Positions 52,329 through 61,332 of a stretch of DNA of 64,000 nt are shown one piece after another (position 1 is the stretch's first letter; every line of letters starts with the position of its first letter). The DNA is from Tropicimonas sp033101155. Lineage in GTDB: Bacteria > Pseudomonadota > Alphaproteobacteria > Rhodobacterales > Rhodobacteraceae. The stretch spans positions 62,001 through 126,000 of the forward strand of contig NZ_JAWMPX010000013.1 of NCBI RefSeq assembly GCF_033101155.1, given 5' to 3'. Position numbers and translations under genes: made by a program. The notes below the pieces were generated by a model that saw only the letters and a list, made by a program, of their open reading frames with translations, searched no databases and was not told the origin of the DNA.

Positions 52329-53504
52329 ATGCCGGTTCTCAATCGTATCGCGGGATATGCAGAGGAAATGCAAGGCTGGCGGCGCTGGTTGCACCGGCAT
52401 CCCGAGCTTGGGCTGGATCTGCCTGTGACCGCCGCTTTCGTGGCCGAGCGGTTGCGGGAGTTCGGCGTGGACGAGCTGCATGAGGGTTATGCCGAGACGG
52501 GTATGGTGGCGCTGATCCGGGGACAGGCAGAGGGCCCGGTGATCGGGCTCCGGGCCGATATGGATGCGCTGCCGATTTTCGAGGAAACCGGGGCCGAACA
52601 TGCTTCGGAGACCGAGGGGCGGATGCATGCCTGCGGCCATGATGGGCACACGACCATGCTGCTTGGGGCGGCGAAATACCTCGCCGAGACACGGCGTTTC
52701 GCCGGCACGGTGGCGCTGATCTTCCAGCCGGGCGAGGAGCTGGGCGGCGGCGGCAAGGTGATGTGCGACGAGGGCATCATGGACCGGTTCGGCATCGAGC
52801 AAGTCTATGCGCTGCATAACTCGCCGGACATGGAAGCCGGGCGGTTCGCGACGCGGGTCGGGCCGATGATGGCCGCTGTCGATGATTTCGAGATCACGCT
52901 GCGCGGCGTTGGCGGACATGCGGCCTGGCCGCAGGATTGCGTGGACCCCGTGGCGGCCTGTGTCCAGCTGGTGTCTGCGCTGAACACGGTGCTGACGCGC
53001 AATGTGAGCGCCTTCGAGAATGTCGTGTTGTCGGTGACCCAGATCCAGGCGGGACAGGCGACCAATGTTGTTCCCGCCGAGGGGCTGGTGGCCGGGACGG
53101 TGCGGTGCTTCACGCATGAGGCACGAGCGCTGATGAAGCGGCGGATCGGGGAGATCTGCGACGGGGTGGCCTTGTCCATGGGGGTAGAGGTGGCGCTCGA
53201 CTATACCGAGGATTACCCGCCGACGATCAACCATCCCGACGAGACCGGCTTTGCCGTCGAGGTAGCCCGCGAAGTTGTGGGCGAGGATCGCGTCGATCCG
53301 GACTGGCCGGCAGAGATGGGCGCGGAGGATTTCTCCTTCATGCTGGAGGTTCGCCCGGGAGCCTATCTGTTCCTCGGACAGGGAAAGGGGCCGCGCTGCC
53401 ATCACCCGGCCTTCGATTTCAACGATGAGGTGGCGCCGATCGGGGCGAGCTATTTCGCGCGGCTTGTCGAGCGGGCCTTGCCGTTGGACGGGCACGCGGC
53501 GTGA
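52329..53504 (+). CDS. M20-family amidohydrolase (hippurate hydrolase type)
   Basis: A 391-aa dizinc amidohydrolase that splits N-acyl amino acids. Motifs seen are WLHRHPELGLD near the start, LRADMDALPIFEETG, MHACGHDGHTTMLLGAA, FQPGEELGGGGKVM with the catalytic Glu pair, and AEDFSFMLEVRPG with a late ligand. I chose the ATG at 52329 because the GGAG site is 8 bp upstream; the ATG at 52323 is only 2 bp from it. The substrate may be N-acetyl or N-benzoyl amino acids. Confidence 0.93.
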   Translation: MPVLNRIAGYAEEMQGWRRWLHRHPELGLDLPVTAAFVAERLREFGVDELHEGYAETGMVALIRGQAEGPVIGLRADMDALPIFEETGAEHASETEGRMHACGHDGHTTMLLGAAKYLAETRRFAGTVALIFQPGEELGGGGKVMCDEGIMDRFGIEQVYALHNSPDMEAGRFATRVGPMMAAVDDFEITLRGVGGHAAWPQDCVDPVAACVQLVSALNTVLTRNVSAFENVVLSVTQIQAGQATNVVPAEGLVAGTVRCFTHEARALMKRRIGEICDGVALSMGVEVALDYTEDYPPTINHPDETGFAVEVAREVVGEDRVDPDWPAEMGAEDFSFMLEVRPGAYLFLGQGKGPRCHHPAFDFNDEVAPIGASYFARLVERALPLDGHAA

Positions 53505-53891
53505 TCCGGACGCCGGAAGGGCGCATGCGCGTCCTGTCCATCGTTCCGCGCCTCGTCCCATCTGAGTATCCGCGGGTGGCCTGATACCGTTGCCAGCTGT
53601 CCAGAACGAGCTGCGCTCGTTGCCGATTGAGTATGTTCGGAGATTGCGGACCACGCACCCGAAGCGAACCATCGCAGGGCGATCCGATGCGCCCGGCATG
53701 TTTCTGTTTTTGCGCCATTATTCTAAGATTCTGGAAATTGTTTCCTCAACGGCGGTCGAAAGGGAAATTGCCACATTAATGTCGAGTTTTAGTAAACTTT
53801 TCGATCCTTTCTCACTGATACCCAACGTTTCATAGGCGTGATCGAGATCCGCGATTGAAACTTCTGGGTGCTCTTGGAGGGAGTTATTCGA
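53505..53891. other. Intergenic stretch, AT-rich in its second half
   Basis: About 390 bp before the VPLPA-CTERM gene. The second half (from about 53700) is noticeably AT-richer than the rest and probably holds that gene's promoter. A minus-strand frame at 53718-53880 gives a plausible-looking peptide but has no start codon or ribosome site there. I see no clear -35/-10 pair or terminator. Confidence 0.45.
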
Positions 53892-54518
53892 ATGACATTC
53901 AAACTCGCATGTGTGGCAGCGTTGTCGCTTCTGGCCAGTGGTGCATCCGCGGCCGTCATGGACTTCGAAACGGCGTCCACCGGGGGTTGCCAGGTTTCGG
54001 CCGGCGGTTCGCTCGATGGGTTCACTTTCGCCGGGACAAGCAGCGGAAGCACCTATTCTTCCGGCTTCAACAACACCACGAGCTGTTCTTTCCTTGCACC
54101 GACTGCAAAGAGCGGCAGCCAGTTCGTGACCAACTACAACTCCAGGCTCGGCGGGATGGAACACGACACGGACGTGTTCTCTCTCAACAGCCTTTGGGTG
54201 CGTGCAGACGAGCGTGTGGGCGCGTCCACCGTTGAGTTCATCGGCTATTCCGGCTCCCTTGGTAGCGCGATCGCCTACTCGATGACCGTCGACATCACGA
54301 ATGTGTGGTCGGAAGTCATCTTCAGCGGTTGGGACAATCTCAAATCCTTTGCCTGGGACGCCATCTCGCCCGGTTCGAGCAACATCTCGATTGACGACAT
54401 CACCTATGTCACGGGCAGCCCGGCGGCGGTTCCGCTCCCGGCCGGCCTACCGCTTCTGTTGGCGGGTCTGGGGGCCATTGGCGTTGCCGGACGTCGCCAG
54501 AAGGCCCGGAAAGCCTGA
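53892..54518 (+). CDS. VPLPA-CTERM sorting domain-containing secreted protein
   Basis: A 208-aa exported protein. It has a signal peptide (MTFKLACVAALSLLASGASAA), a Ser/Gly-rich beta-type domain, and at 180-208 the classic VPLPA motif, hydrophobic helix LPLLLAGLGAIGVAG and basic end RRQKARKA. The tail should hold it in the membrane until exosortase-type processing; the mature protein is probably extracellular. A GGAGGG site precedes the ATG. Downstream neighbours are unrelated. No exosortase gene is in the window. Confidence 0.9.
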   Translation: MTFKLACVAALSLLASGASAAVMDFETASTGGCQVSAGGSLDGFTFAGTSSGSTYSSGFNNTTSCSFLAPTAKSGSQFVTNYNSRLGGMEHDTDVFSLNSLWVRADERVGASTVEFIGYSGSLGSAIAYSMTVDITNVWSEVIFSGWDNLKSFAWDAISPGSSNISIDDITYVTGSPAAVPLPAGLPLLLAGLGAIGVAGRRQKARKA

Positions 54519-54741
54519 CAAGTTACGATTTTCGCGGAGATTGGGCGGGCAATGTGCTCGCCCAATTCTCGTTCTCGCGGCATCTGCGGCCGCATCGATC
54601 CGAAACGATCGCATTCCACCATCGGACGATTTCTCCAGCCAGCCGCGAAAGGGTTTTTTTGCCATCGCTCCAGCTGGTTTCAAAATGGCCGATCGGCGCG
54701 TCTTGTACGGGGCGTAGAAGGATCCGCCTTGGCGACCCTGC

Positions 54742-56619
54742 TCAATACATGAGGTTGAGCGCCAGCAAGGACACCACGAGAAAGAGCACCGTCATGATCC
54801 CTCCTGCGCGGATGAAATCCCGCACGGTGTAGCCGCCCGGCCCCATGAGCAGCGCGTTCACCTGATGGGTCGGGATCAGGAAGGAGTTCGAGGTCGAGAT
54901 CGCGACAGTCAGCGCGAAGAGCGCCGGGTCCGCGCCGATCCCGAGCGCAATATTGACCGCCAGCGGCACCAGCAGGACCGTGGCGCCGACATTGGACATG
55001 ACCAGCGTGAAGACCGTGGACAGGACCGCCACCCCGGCCTGCACGACCCAGATCGGCATCCCGTCGAGCACGATCAGCGCCTGGTGGGCGATCCACTCCG
55101 CCGTTCCCGTGCTCTGGACCGCCTGCCCGAGCGGGATCAGCGAGGCAAGCAGGAAGACCGTGCTCCAGCTCACCGACTCGTAAGCCTCGTCGATGGAGAG
55201 CACGTTGGTCAGGATCATGCCGATGGCCCCCACAAGCAGGCAGAGCGAGAGCCGCATATCGGTGAGCAGCACCAACGTGATCGCCAGCGCGAAGAAGGCC
55301 AGCGCCCAGCCGACCTTCTGCGGGCGGACCGTCTCGCGCGGATAATCCTGGGTCACGACAACGAAGTCGCGGTCCTTCTCCATGCGGGTCAGCGCGTCCC
55401 AGGCGATATGGCCAAGCAACGTGTCTCCGGCCTGGAAAGGAATCTCGCCGAAATCCACCCCGTCGCTCTCACGCGAATACGCCTTGCCGCCGCGATACAT
55501 CAGCAAGGGCGCAAGCCCATGCGCCTTGCGCAACCACAGGTCCCGCGCCGACTTGCCGATCACGTCCGAGCCGGGCGGGATCACCACCTCGGCGATGCCG
55601 GCCTTGGTTGGCCCAAGATCTTCGGCGAAACCGGCGAGGACCGGGGCCTCTTCCAGATCAAAACAGAACTTGAACGCCTCGACCGCCTCCGGGCCGGCGA
55701 TGATCGCCAGTCGGGCCGGCGCCTCCAGCACGGTGTCGCGTGGCGGCGAGGTATAGGTCTTGCCCTCATACTGCGTTGCCACCACCTGCAGGCGCATGGC
55801 GCGCTGAATGTCGTCGATGGTCTGGCCAACAAGGATGGAGCCTGGCGGGATGATGATCTCGTGGATCGCCCCGTCGATGCCATAGGTGCTCGAGACATAT
55901 TCCAGCAAAGACTGGCCGCGCGCACCGCTCTCCCTCTTCCGCGTGCCCTTGCCCGGCAGCACCAGATTGCCAAACAGAATGAAATAGGCCAGCCCCGCGC
56001 CAACCAGCGCCAGCCCGATCGGCGCCACCGAGAAGAGGCTGAAATCGGCCATCTTCTGGTCGGGTGGCAGGCTCGGGTTGATGCCCTCCATCAGATCGTT
56101 GAGCAGGATCAGTGGCGAGGAGCCCACCATCGTCAGCGTTCCGCCGAGAATGGCGCAGAAGCCCATCGGCATCAGCAGCCGCGACATCGGCAACTCCGTA
56201 CGCGCCGAGATCCGCGAGACCACCGGCAGGAAGAGTGCGGCGGCCCCCACATTCTGCATGAAGGAGGAGATCACCGCGACGGTCGAGGAGATCAGCAGGA
56301 TAATCCGCCCCTCCGTGCGCCCGCCGACCCTGAGGATCCAGGCAGCAACGGTCGACATCACGCCCGTGCGGTCCAGCCCGGCACCGAGGATCATCACCGC
56401 AATGATAGAGACCACGGCGTTGGAGCCGAAGCCGGCGAAGAGGTGGTTCACATCGACAATATGGGAGAGCCCGGGCAACGAGGCCAGGCAGCCCAGCAGC
56501 ACCATGATCAGGAAGGCGGCCACGTCGACCCGCACGATCTCGGTCACGAAGAGGCCAACCGTCAGCCCGAGCACGCACAGCACCACGATCATCTCGTAGG
56601 TGAGGGCTATCTCGCCCAT
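54742..56619 (-). CDS. SLC13-family permease with central TrkA-C domains
   Basis: A 625-aa inner-membrane protein with hydrophobic blocks at both ends (about residues 1-215 and 420-625), homologous to anion/dicarboxylate permeases of the SLC13/CitT type. Between them, about 220-410, are two RCK_C/TrkA-C-like domains (IIIPPGSILVGQTIDDI and VVIPPGSDVIGKSARDL) that may bind a regulatory ligand. The QNVGAAALFLPV and MSNVGATVLLVPLAVN motifs are the paired substrate loops. A clear AGGAGG site precedes the ATG. The substrate is unknown. Confidence 0.92.
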   Translation of the reverse strand: MGEIALTYEMIVVLCVLGLTVGLFVTEIVRVDVAAFLIMVLLGCLASLPGLSHIVDVNHLFAGFGSNAVVSIIAVMILGAGLDRTGVMSTVAAWILRVGGRTEGRIILLISSTVAVISSFMQNVGAAALFLPVVSRISARTELPMSRLLMPMGFCAILGGTLTMVGSSPLILLNDLMEGINPSLPPDQKMADFSLFSVAPIGLALVGAGLAYFILFGNLVLPGKGTRKRESGARGQSLLEYVSSTYGIDGAIHEIIIPPGSILVGQTIDDIQRAMRLQVVATQYEGKTYTSPPRDTVLEAPARLAIIAGPEAVEAFKFCFDLEEAPVLAGFAEDLGPTKAGIAEVVIPPGSDVIGKSARDLWLRKAHGLAPLLMYRGGKAYSRESDGVDFGEIPFQAGDTLLGHIAWDALTRMEKDRDFVVVTQDYPRETVRPQKVGWALAFFALAITLVLLTDMRLSLCLLVGAIGMILTNVLSIDEAYESVSWSTVFLLASLIPLGQAVQSTGTAEWIAHQALIVLDGMPIWVVQAGVAVLSTVFTLVMSNVGATVLLVPLAVNIALGIGADPALFALTVAISTSNSFLIPTHQVNALLMGPGGYTVRDFIRAGGIMTVLFLVVSLLALNLMY

Positions 56620-56821
56620 CGGTAACGACCTCCTGTCAAACTCTTCCCTGCCGCAATCACACCCGCTTTGCCTCTAAAACTCAATCCCACGAATGGCGTC
56701 CCCCGACATTCCCCACCCGGTCCACGCCGCGAAGCGGCGCCGCCGCCGCTCGAACTCTGTTCGGCGGCGCGCCCCCCCCCTTTCCGCTGGCATGGCGGCG
56801 GGAAAAACGGCGACCCGAGCG

Positions 56822-57106
56822 TCAGGAGCGTTCCGCTTCCGCGGCGGCGAAAGGAGACAGTTCGGGCAGGCGCGAGACCGTGCAGCCTTCCTTGACCTGC
56901 CGCCACATCGGATTGTTCAGCGACATCTCGCAGCGCGCAAGAAACATCCGCCCATCCACGTGCAGGCAGATCACTTCGCCCAGATCGACCCGATCCCCGG
57001 CTCGATCAGTGCAATAGCAGTCGATTACCTTGCCAGATGGTGTGGTGACATCCGCAAGGCCGCTCCCTGCCCACGCAATGAAAAGAAAGAGCGATAATCT
57101 GGCCAT
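56822..57106 (-). CDS. Small secreted protein of unknown function
   Basis: A 94-aa protein with an N-terminal signal peptide (MARLSLFLFIAWAGSGLAD, cleavage likely after GLA). The mature part has four cysteines (CYC, IC, RC and GC contexts), so it may be disulfide-bonded in the periplasm. I do not recognise a family. It is divergent from prfA with about 60 bp between the starts. Confidence 0.7.
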   Translation of the reverse strand: MARLSLFLFIAWAGSGLADVTTPSGKVIDCYCTDRAGDRVDLGEVICLHVDGRMFLARCEMSLNNPMWRQVKEGCTVSRLPELSPFAAAEAERS

Positions 57107-57168
57107 GGATCAGCCTAGCACGTCTCGCCCCCTTGACCAAAGCGCCCCGTTCCGGCACGCAACCGGGC

Positions 57169-58224
57169 ATGGTTCCCGAGGAAAGATTGCACGAAATCGC
57201 CCAACGCTTCGAGTTTCTCGAAGCCAAGATGGCGTCTGGCGCCGAGCCTGGCGAAATCGCCCGTCTCGCCAAGGAATATGCCGATCTCAAGCCCGTCGTG
57301 GCCGAGATAACCGCCTGGAAACAGTGTCGGGCCGATATCGAGGAAGCCGAGGCGATGCTCGACGATCCCGAGATGCGCGAGCTGGCCGAGGAGGAACTTC
57401 CCGACCTGCGCGCCCGCCTGCCCGAGCACGAAGGCGCGTTGCAATTGGCGCTGCTGCCCAAGGACGCCGCCGATGCCCGCCCCGCCATGATCGAGATCCG
57501 CCCCGGCACGGGCGGTGAAGAAGCTGCGCTTTTCGCCGGCGACCTGCTGCGCATGTATCAGCGCCATGCCGAGGCACAGGGCTGGAAATTCGAGCTGATC
57601 ACGACGCAGGAAACCGAGCTTGGCGGCATCAAGGAAGCGGTTGCGCATATTCAGGGCGAGGGCGTCTTCGCCCGGCTGAAATATGAAAGTGGCGTCCACC
57701 GGGTCCAACGCGTCCCGGAAACAGAATCCGGCGGGCGCATCCATACATCGGCGGCGACGGTCGCCGTGCTGCCCGAGGCCGAGGATGTCGATATCGACAT
57801 TCCCGCCACGGATATCCGCATCGACACCATGCGCGCCTCCGGCGCCGGCGGCCAGCACGTCAACACCACCGATTCCGCCGTCCGGATCACCCACCTGCCA
57901 ACCGGAATCGTCGTGACCAGCTCGGAGAAATCCCAGCACCGCAACCGCGAGATCGCGATGCAGGTGCTGCGCGCGCGGCTCTACGATGCCGAACGCCAGA
58001 AGGCCGATGACGCCCGTGCCGCCGACCGCCGCAGCCAGGTCGGTTCGGGCGATCGCTCCGAGCGCATCCGCACCTACAATTTCCCGCAAGGACGCATGAC
58101 GGATCACCGTATCAACCTCACGCTCTACAAGCTGGACCAGGTCATGCAGGGCGATCTCGCCGAGGTGATCGACGCCCTCACAGCTGATGATCAGGCTCGC
58201 AAGCTGGCCGATCTGGACGGGTAA
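57169..58224 (+). CDS. prfA: Peptide chain release factor 1
   Basis: Class I release factor for UAA and UAG, 351 aa. The catalytic GGQ is in MRASGAGGQHVNTTDSAVR. The stop-codon-reading region is HRVQRVPETESGGRIHTSAATVAV, where the PxT tripeptide is PET, as in many bacteria. The start is probably the ATG at 57169 (MVPEERLHEIAQ); a TTG at 57133 is less likely and neither has a strong ribosome site. It is followed 7 bp later by prmC, its own methyltransferase. Confidence 0.97.
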   Translation: MVPEERLHEIAQRFEFLEAKMASGAEPGEIARLAKEYADLKPVVAEITAWKQCRADIEEAEAMLDDPEMRELAEEELPDLRARLPEHEGALQLALLPKDAADARPAMIEIRPGTGGEEAALFAGDLLRMYQRHAEAQGWKFELITTQETELGGIKEAVAHIQGEGVFARLKYESGVHRVQRVPETESGGRIHTSAATVAVLPEAEDVDIDIPATDIRIDTMRASGAGGQHVNTTDSAVRITHLPTGIVVTSSEKSQHRNREIAMQVLRARLYDAERQKADDARAADRRSQVGSGDRSERIRTYNFPQGRMTDHRINLTLYKLDQVMQGDLAEVIDALTADDQARKLADLDG

Positions 58225-58231
58225 GCGGAGG

Positions 58232-59077
58232 ATGCAGACGGTTCAGGAAGGGCTGGCAAAACTTGCCCGCAGACTCGTGAAAGGCGCGATAGACAACCCG
58301 GCCCGCGAGGCCCGGCTTCTGCTCGCCCATCAGCTCGAGATCGACCCGTCCCGGCTCTCCCTGCATCTGCGCGACCCGCTCGCCGCGACTGATCTCGCGG
58401 CGGCCGGGACACTGGCCCAGCGGCGTTGCGCGGGCGAGCCAATCAGCCATATCCGTGGCTATCGCGACTTCTGGGGACGGCGATTCTCGGTCGATTCCCG
58501 CGTGCTCGACCCCCGCCCCGAGACCGAGGAGCTGATCGCAGAATCCATGAGCGCGCCGTTTTCCAGGGTATTGGATCTCGGCACCGGCTCCGGCTGTATC
58601 CTCGTGACGCTTCTGGCGGAGCAATCGGAGGCGGTCGGGCTTGGTGTGGATATCTCGGAGGCCGCTCTTGAGATTGCCCGGACGAATGCACAGTCTCACG
58701 CCGTCATCCCGCGTTGCGAGATGAATGTTTCCGATTGGTATCAGAGAGTTGACGGGCATTTCGACCTGATCGTCTCGAACCCGCCCTATATCGCCCTGTC
58801 GGAGATGGCAGCGCTCCAGTCGGAGGTGTTGGCGCATGAGCCCCGTATCGCCCTGACTGATGAGGCCGACGGGCTGGCCTGTTACCGCAGGATTGCCGCC
58901 GGCGCACCGTCCCACCTCGCCCCCGGAGGACGCCTCCTCGTCGAGATCGGCCCCAGCCAGGGCGCGGCCGTCGCCGCGATGTTCGACGCGGCCGGGCTTG
59001 AAGAGATCGCCATTCGCCCCGACATGGATGGCCGGGACAGGGTCGTGTCGGCACGGCTCGGAGTCGCTAAAAGGTGA
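58232..59077 (+). CDS. prmC: Release factor glutamine methyltransferase
   Basis: SAM-dependent enzyme that methylates the GGQ glutamine of release factors. The product is 281 aa. Motif I is VLDLGTGSGCILVTLL and the active-site NPPY is in LIVSNPPYIALSEM. The N-terminal helical domain precedes these, with GEPISHIRGYRDFWGR at its end. The ATG at 58232 follows GGAGG, directly after prfA, and the two act on the same protein. Confidence 0.96.
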   Translation: MQTVQEGLAKLARRLVKGAIDNPAREARLLLAHQLEIDPSRLSLHLRDPLAATDLAAAGTLAQRRCAGEPISHIRGYRDFWGRRFSVDSRVLDPRPETEELIAESMSAPFSRVLDLGTGSGCILVTLLAEQSEAVGLGVDISEAALEIARTNAQSHAVIPRCEMNVSDWYQRVDGHFDLIVSNPPYIALSEMAALQSEVLAHEPRIALTDEADGLACYRRIAAGAPSHLAPGGRLLVEIGPSQGAAVAAMFDAAGLEEIAIRPDMDGRDRVVSARLGVAKR

Positions 59078-59290
59078 CGTTTACCTGCCGAAACAGCCAG
59101 TTTGACGGCGCGAGAGCGGTTTTTCCCTTGTCACCGCCGCCGACCCATGCCAATCAGGCCTAGCACGGAGCGTTGGGCGAACGGCCCCCCGCGCAGATAG
59201 TCACAACAATTTGGACCACCCGGCGGGAATACATACCGCAAACCGAAAACTAGGTCCGGAGCCCGCAACAAGGCGGAAACGTACAAAACA

Positions 59291-60043
59291 ATGAGATCAC
59301 AAAAGTCACGTTCGCGTTCCAAGTCGAACCGTCAGCGCTCGGTCGGAAACATCGTCAACCGGGTCTTCGATTCGTCCGGCCCGGAGGGCAAGGTGCGTGG
59401 CACCCCGCAGCAGATCATCGACAAGTACAACCAGCTCGCCCGCGACGCCGCGCTTGGAAATGACCGTGTTGCCATGGAGAATTTCCAGCAGCACTCGGAA
59501 CATTACACCCGCATGCTCGGCGAGGCGCAGCGCGAGCAGGACGCTCGCCGCGAGCAGCAGGAACAACAGCAGCGCGACCGCCAGCGCGATCGGCACGACA
59601 ACAACAACCAGGGTGGCGGCCAGGGCGGCCAGCCTCAGCCCCAATCTCATTCCCAGCCTCGCCCGCAGCAAGCCGAGCCGGAGGGACTGCGATCGGTCGA
59701 GCCAATCGGATCCGCGTCGGATGTGATCGAGGACGAGATCCAGAGCTCGCCCCAGCCGGACCTTCTGATCGACACCTCCCCGAAGTCTGACTCTCCCGCG
59801 CCGCAGCCGGAAACCGCGCCTGCCGCACCGGCGGAGAGCAAGCCAAAGCCGCGCCGTGCCCGCAAGCCCAAGCCCAAGACGGAGACGCCGGAAGCACAGG
59901 GCGAGGAGCAGGCAGCTGACCCCGCCCCCAAGCCGAAGCGGACCCGCAAGCCGAAGGCGAAGCCCGAGCCGGAATCCTCCGAACAGGGCGGGGCCGCGCA
60001 GGTTCAGACGGATGGAAACGACTCGCCCGAAGCGGCTGAGTGA
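59291..60043 (+). CDS. DUF4167 protein with low-complexity basic tail
   Basis: A 250-aa cytoplasmic protein. The first 80 residues form the DUF4167 domain (RSVGNIVNRVFDSSGPEGKVRGTPQQIIDKYNQLARDA, read in blocks). The remainder is low complexity: a Gln/Arg-rich region (about 85-110), then Pro/Lys repeats with KPKPRRARKPKPK and PKPKRTRKPKAK that could bind nucleic acid. In alphaproteobacteria the family often sits beside prfA-prmC, as here. Its function is not established. Confidence 0.88.
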   Translation: MRSQKSRSRSKSNRQRSVGNIVNRVFDSSGPEGKVRGTPQQIIDKYNQLARDAALGNDRVAMENFQQHSEHYTRMLGEAQREQDARREQQEQQQRDRQRDRHDNNNQGGGQGGQPQPQSHSQPRPQQAEPEGLRSVEPIGSASDVIEDEIQSSPQPDLLIDTSPKSDSPAPQPETAPAAPAESKPKPRRARKPKPKTETPEAQGEEQAADPAPKPKRTRKPKAKPEPESSEQGGAAQVQTDGNDSPEAAE

Positions 60044-60088
60044 CATTGCGGTCGCGAAACACCCGGTTGCAAATCAGATAGAAATTAG

Positions 60089-60125
60089 AAATCGCCGCGG
60101 TCTTCCGGATCGCGGCGATTTTCTG
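60089..60125 (+). terminator. Rho-independent terminator after the DUF4167 gene
   Basis: Arms AAATCGCCGCG (60089-60099) and CGCGGCGATTT (60111-60121) enclose GTCTTCCGGAT and are followed by TCTGTTT. The run of U is imperfect. It lies about 45 bp after the DUF4167 stop. Confidence 0.85.
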
Positions 60126-60393
60126 TTTGGCATGTTTGAACGTGGCATTGGCGGTTCTGTCGACGCAGTGGCCCTTCGCTGCGCGAGCACGGCAACCCGG
60201 CGAGCCGCCGGGCCTTCCCCAGCCTTGGGATGACGCCGCCTTCCGCAAGATTGACGGTGTTTTCGGGCGTCCTGGAACGCGCGCCTGCGCCTTCAGGTCG
60301 AGTTCCCCCGGGTCCGCGCCATGTGGACCAACATAATAGCCGTGAAATCCGGATGCCGGATCGGAGCGCATGGCTCTGCGACCCTGCGCCAGT

Positions 60394-61332
60394 TCAGCGT
60401 CGGGACAGATGCACACCCGCAAGCATGCAGCGGACCGAACCACCCGCCATCTCGATTGTGGGGACCTCCAACGGCAGCAATCTGGCACTCCGCTCCATCG
60501 CGGCGCGTTGGTCCGAACGCAGCGCGGACAGGGCCCGGGCAGACAGCGCCAGCACACGCCCCTCCCTCCCCTGCAACTCGATGGCGTTTCCGGCGAAATC
60601 GGCAATCTGCGCATTGGAGAGCGCGATCACCTGTCGGCCCGTCTCCTCGAACCGCTCAAGGATATGCGCACGCCGGGCATCGCCCGCCATCATGTCTCGC
60701 CCCACCAGCACGAATTTCGTGGCAATGCACATCAGTACATTGGTGTGATAGACCGGCACGCCCCGCGCATCATGCGCATCAAACACCATCGGCTCGTAGT
60801 TGAAATGCGAGCAGAAGCGTTCGAGAAGGATCGGGTCGGCCCGGTTGGAACGCACGACATAGGCGACCCGGTCGATATGATCGAGCACCATCGCGCCCGT
60901 CCCCTCCAGGAACAGCCCGTCCGGCTCCAGCCCGGTGTAATCGACAATGTCCTGCACCCGGTACTCCCGTTTGAGCAGCGCGATCACATCCGCGCGCCGC
61001 TCTGCGCGCCGGGTCTCGGCAAACATCGGGTAGATCGCGACATGCCCGCCCGGATGGGTGGAAAACCAGTTATTCGGAAAGACCGAATCCGGCGTCGCCT
61101 CCGTCTCGTCATCGAAGAGATGGACCCGCAGCCCGGCCGCTTCCAGCGCCTTGGCCGCCTGGGTCACCTCATCATGGGCCGCCCGCGCGACACTTCCCCG
61201 GTCGAGATGGGAGGCATCCCGTTGGAAGGCATTGTCTTCGGCGGTCTCGCTATTGGGCCGGAAGTGCCAGGGGCGGATCATGACAACCGCGCCCGGGGCC
61301 TGCACGGACCGGTGGCGACGCGCTTCCATCAT
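60394..61332 (-). CDS. ctlX: Citrulline hydrolase CtlX (guanidine-modifying superfamily)
   Basis: A 312-aa amidinotransferase-fold hydrolase of the CtlX type, thought to convert citrulline to ornithine. Substrate and catalytic blocks are VFPNNWFSTHPGGHVAIYPM, LFLEGTGAMVLDH, VYHTNVLMCI (catalytic His) and GGSVRCMLAG with the nucleophilic Cys near the end. The ATG at 61332 overlaps the ocd stop by 4 bp, and ocd uses ornithine, so the pair forms a citrulline-to-proline route. Confidence 0.9.
   Translation of the reverse strand: MMEARRHRSVQAPGAVVMIRPWHFRPNSETAEDNAFQRDASHLDRGSVARAAHDEVTQAAKALEAAGLRVHLFDDETEATPDSVFPNNWFSTHPGGHVAIYPMFAETRRAERRADVIALLKREYRVQDIVDYTGLEPDGLFLEGTGAMVLDHIDRVAYVVRSNRADPILLERFCSHFNYEPMVFDAHDARGVPVYHTNVLMCIATKFVLVGRDMMAGDARRAHILERFEETGRQVIALSNAQIADFAGNAIELQGREGRVLALSARALSALRSDQRAAMERSARLLPLEVPTIEMAGGSVRCMLAGVHLSRR

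Noticed and set aside
53718..53880. Minus-strand peptide upstream of the VPLPA-CTERM gene
   Set aside because: No start codon or ribosome site within the segment, and its upstream part is antisense to the secreted protein.
54865..56625. Long plus-strand open frame antisense to the SLC13 permease
   Set aside because: Mirror-image of hydrophobic helices giving an Arg/Asp/His-rich product; the minus strand carries a clear permease with a ribosome site.
57700..57725. PET instead of PAT in the RF1 codon-reading motif
   Set aside because: PxT with E in the middle is common in bacterial RF1 and is not unusual.
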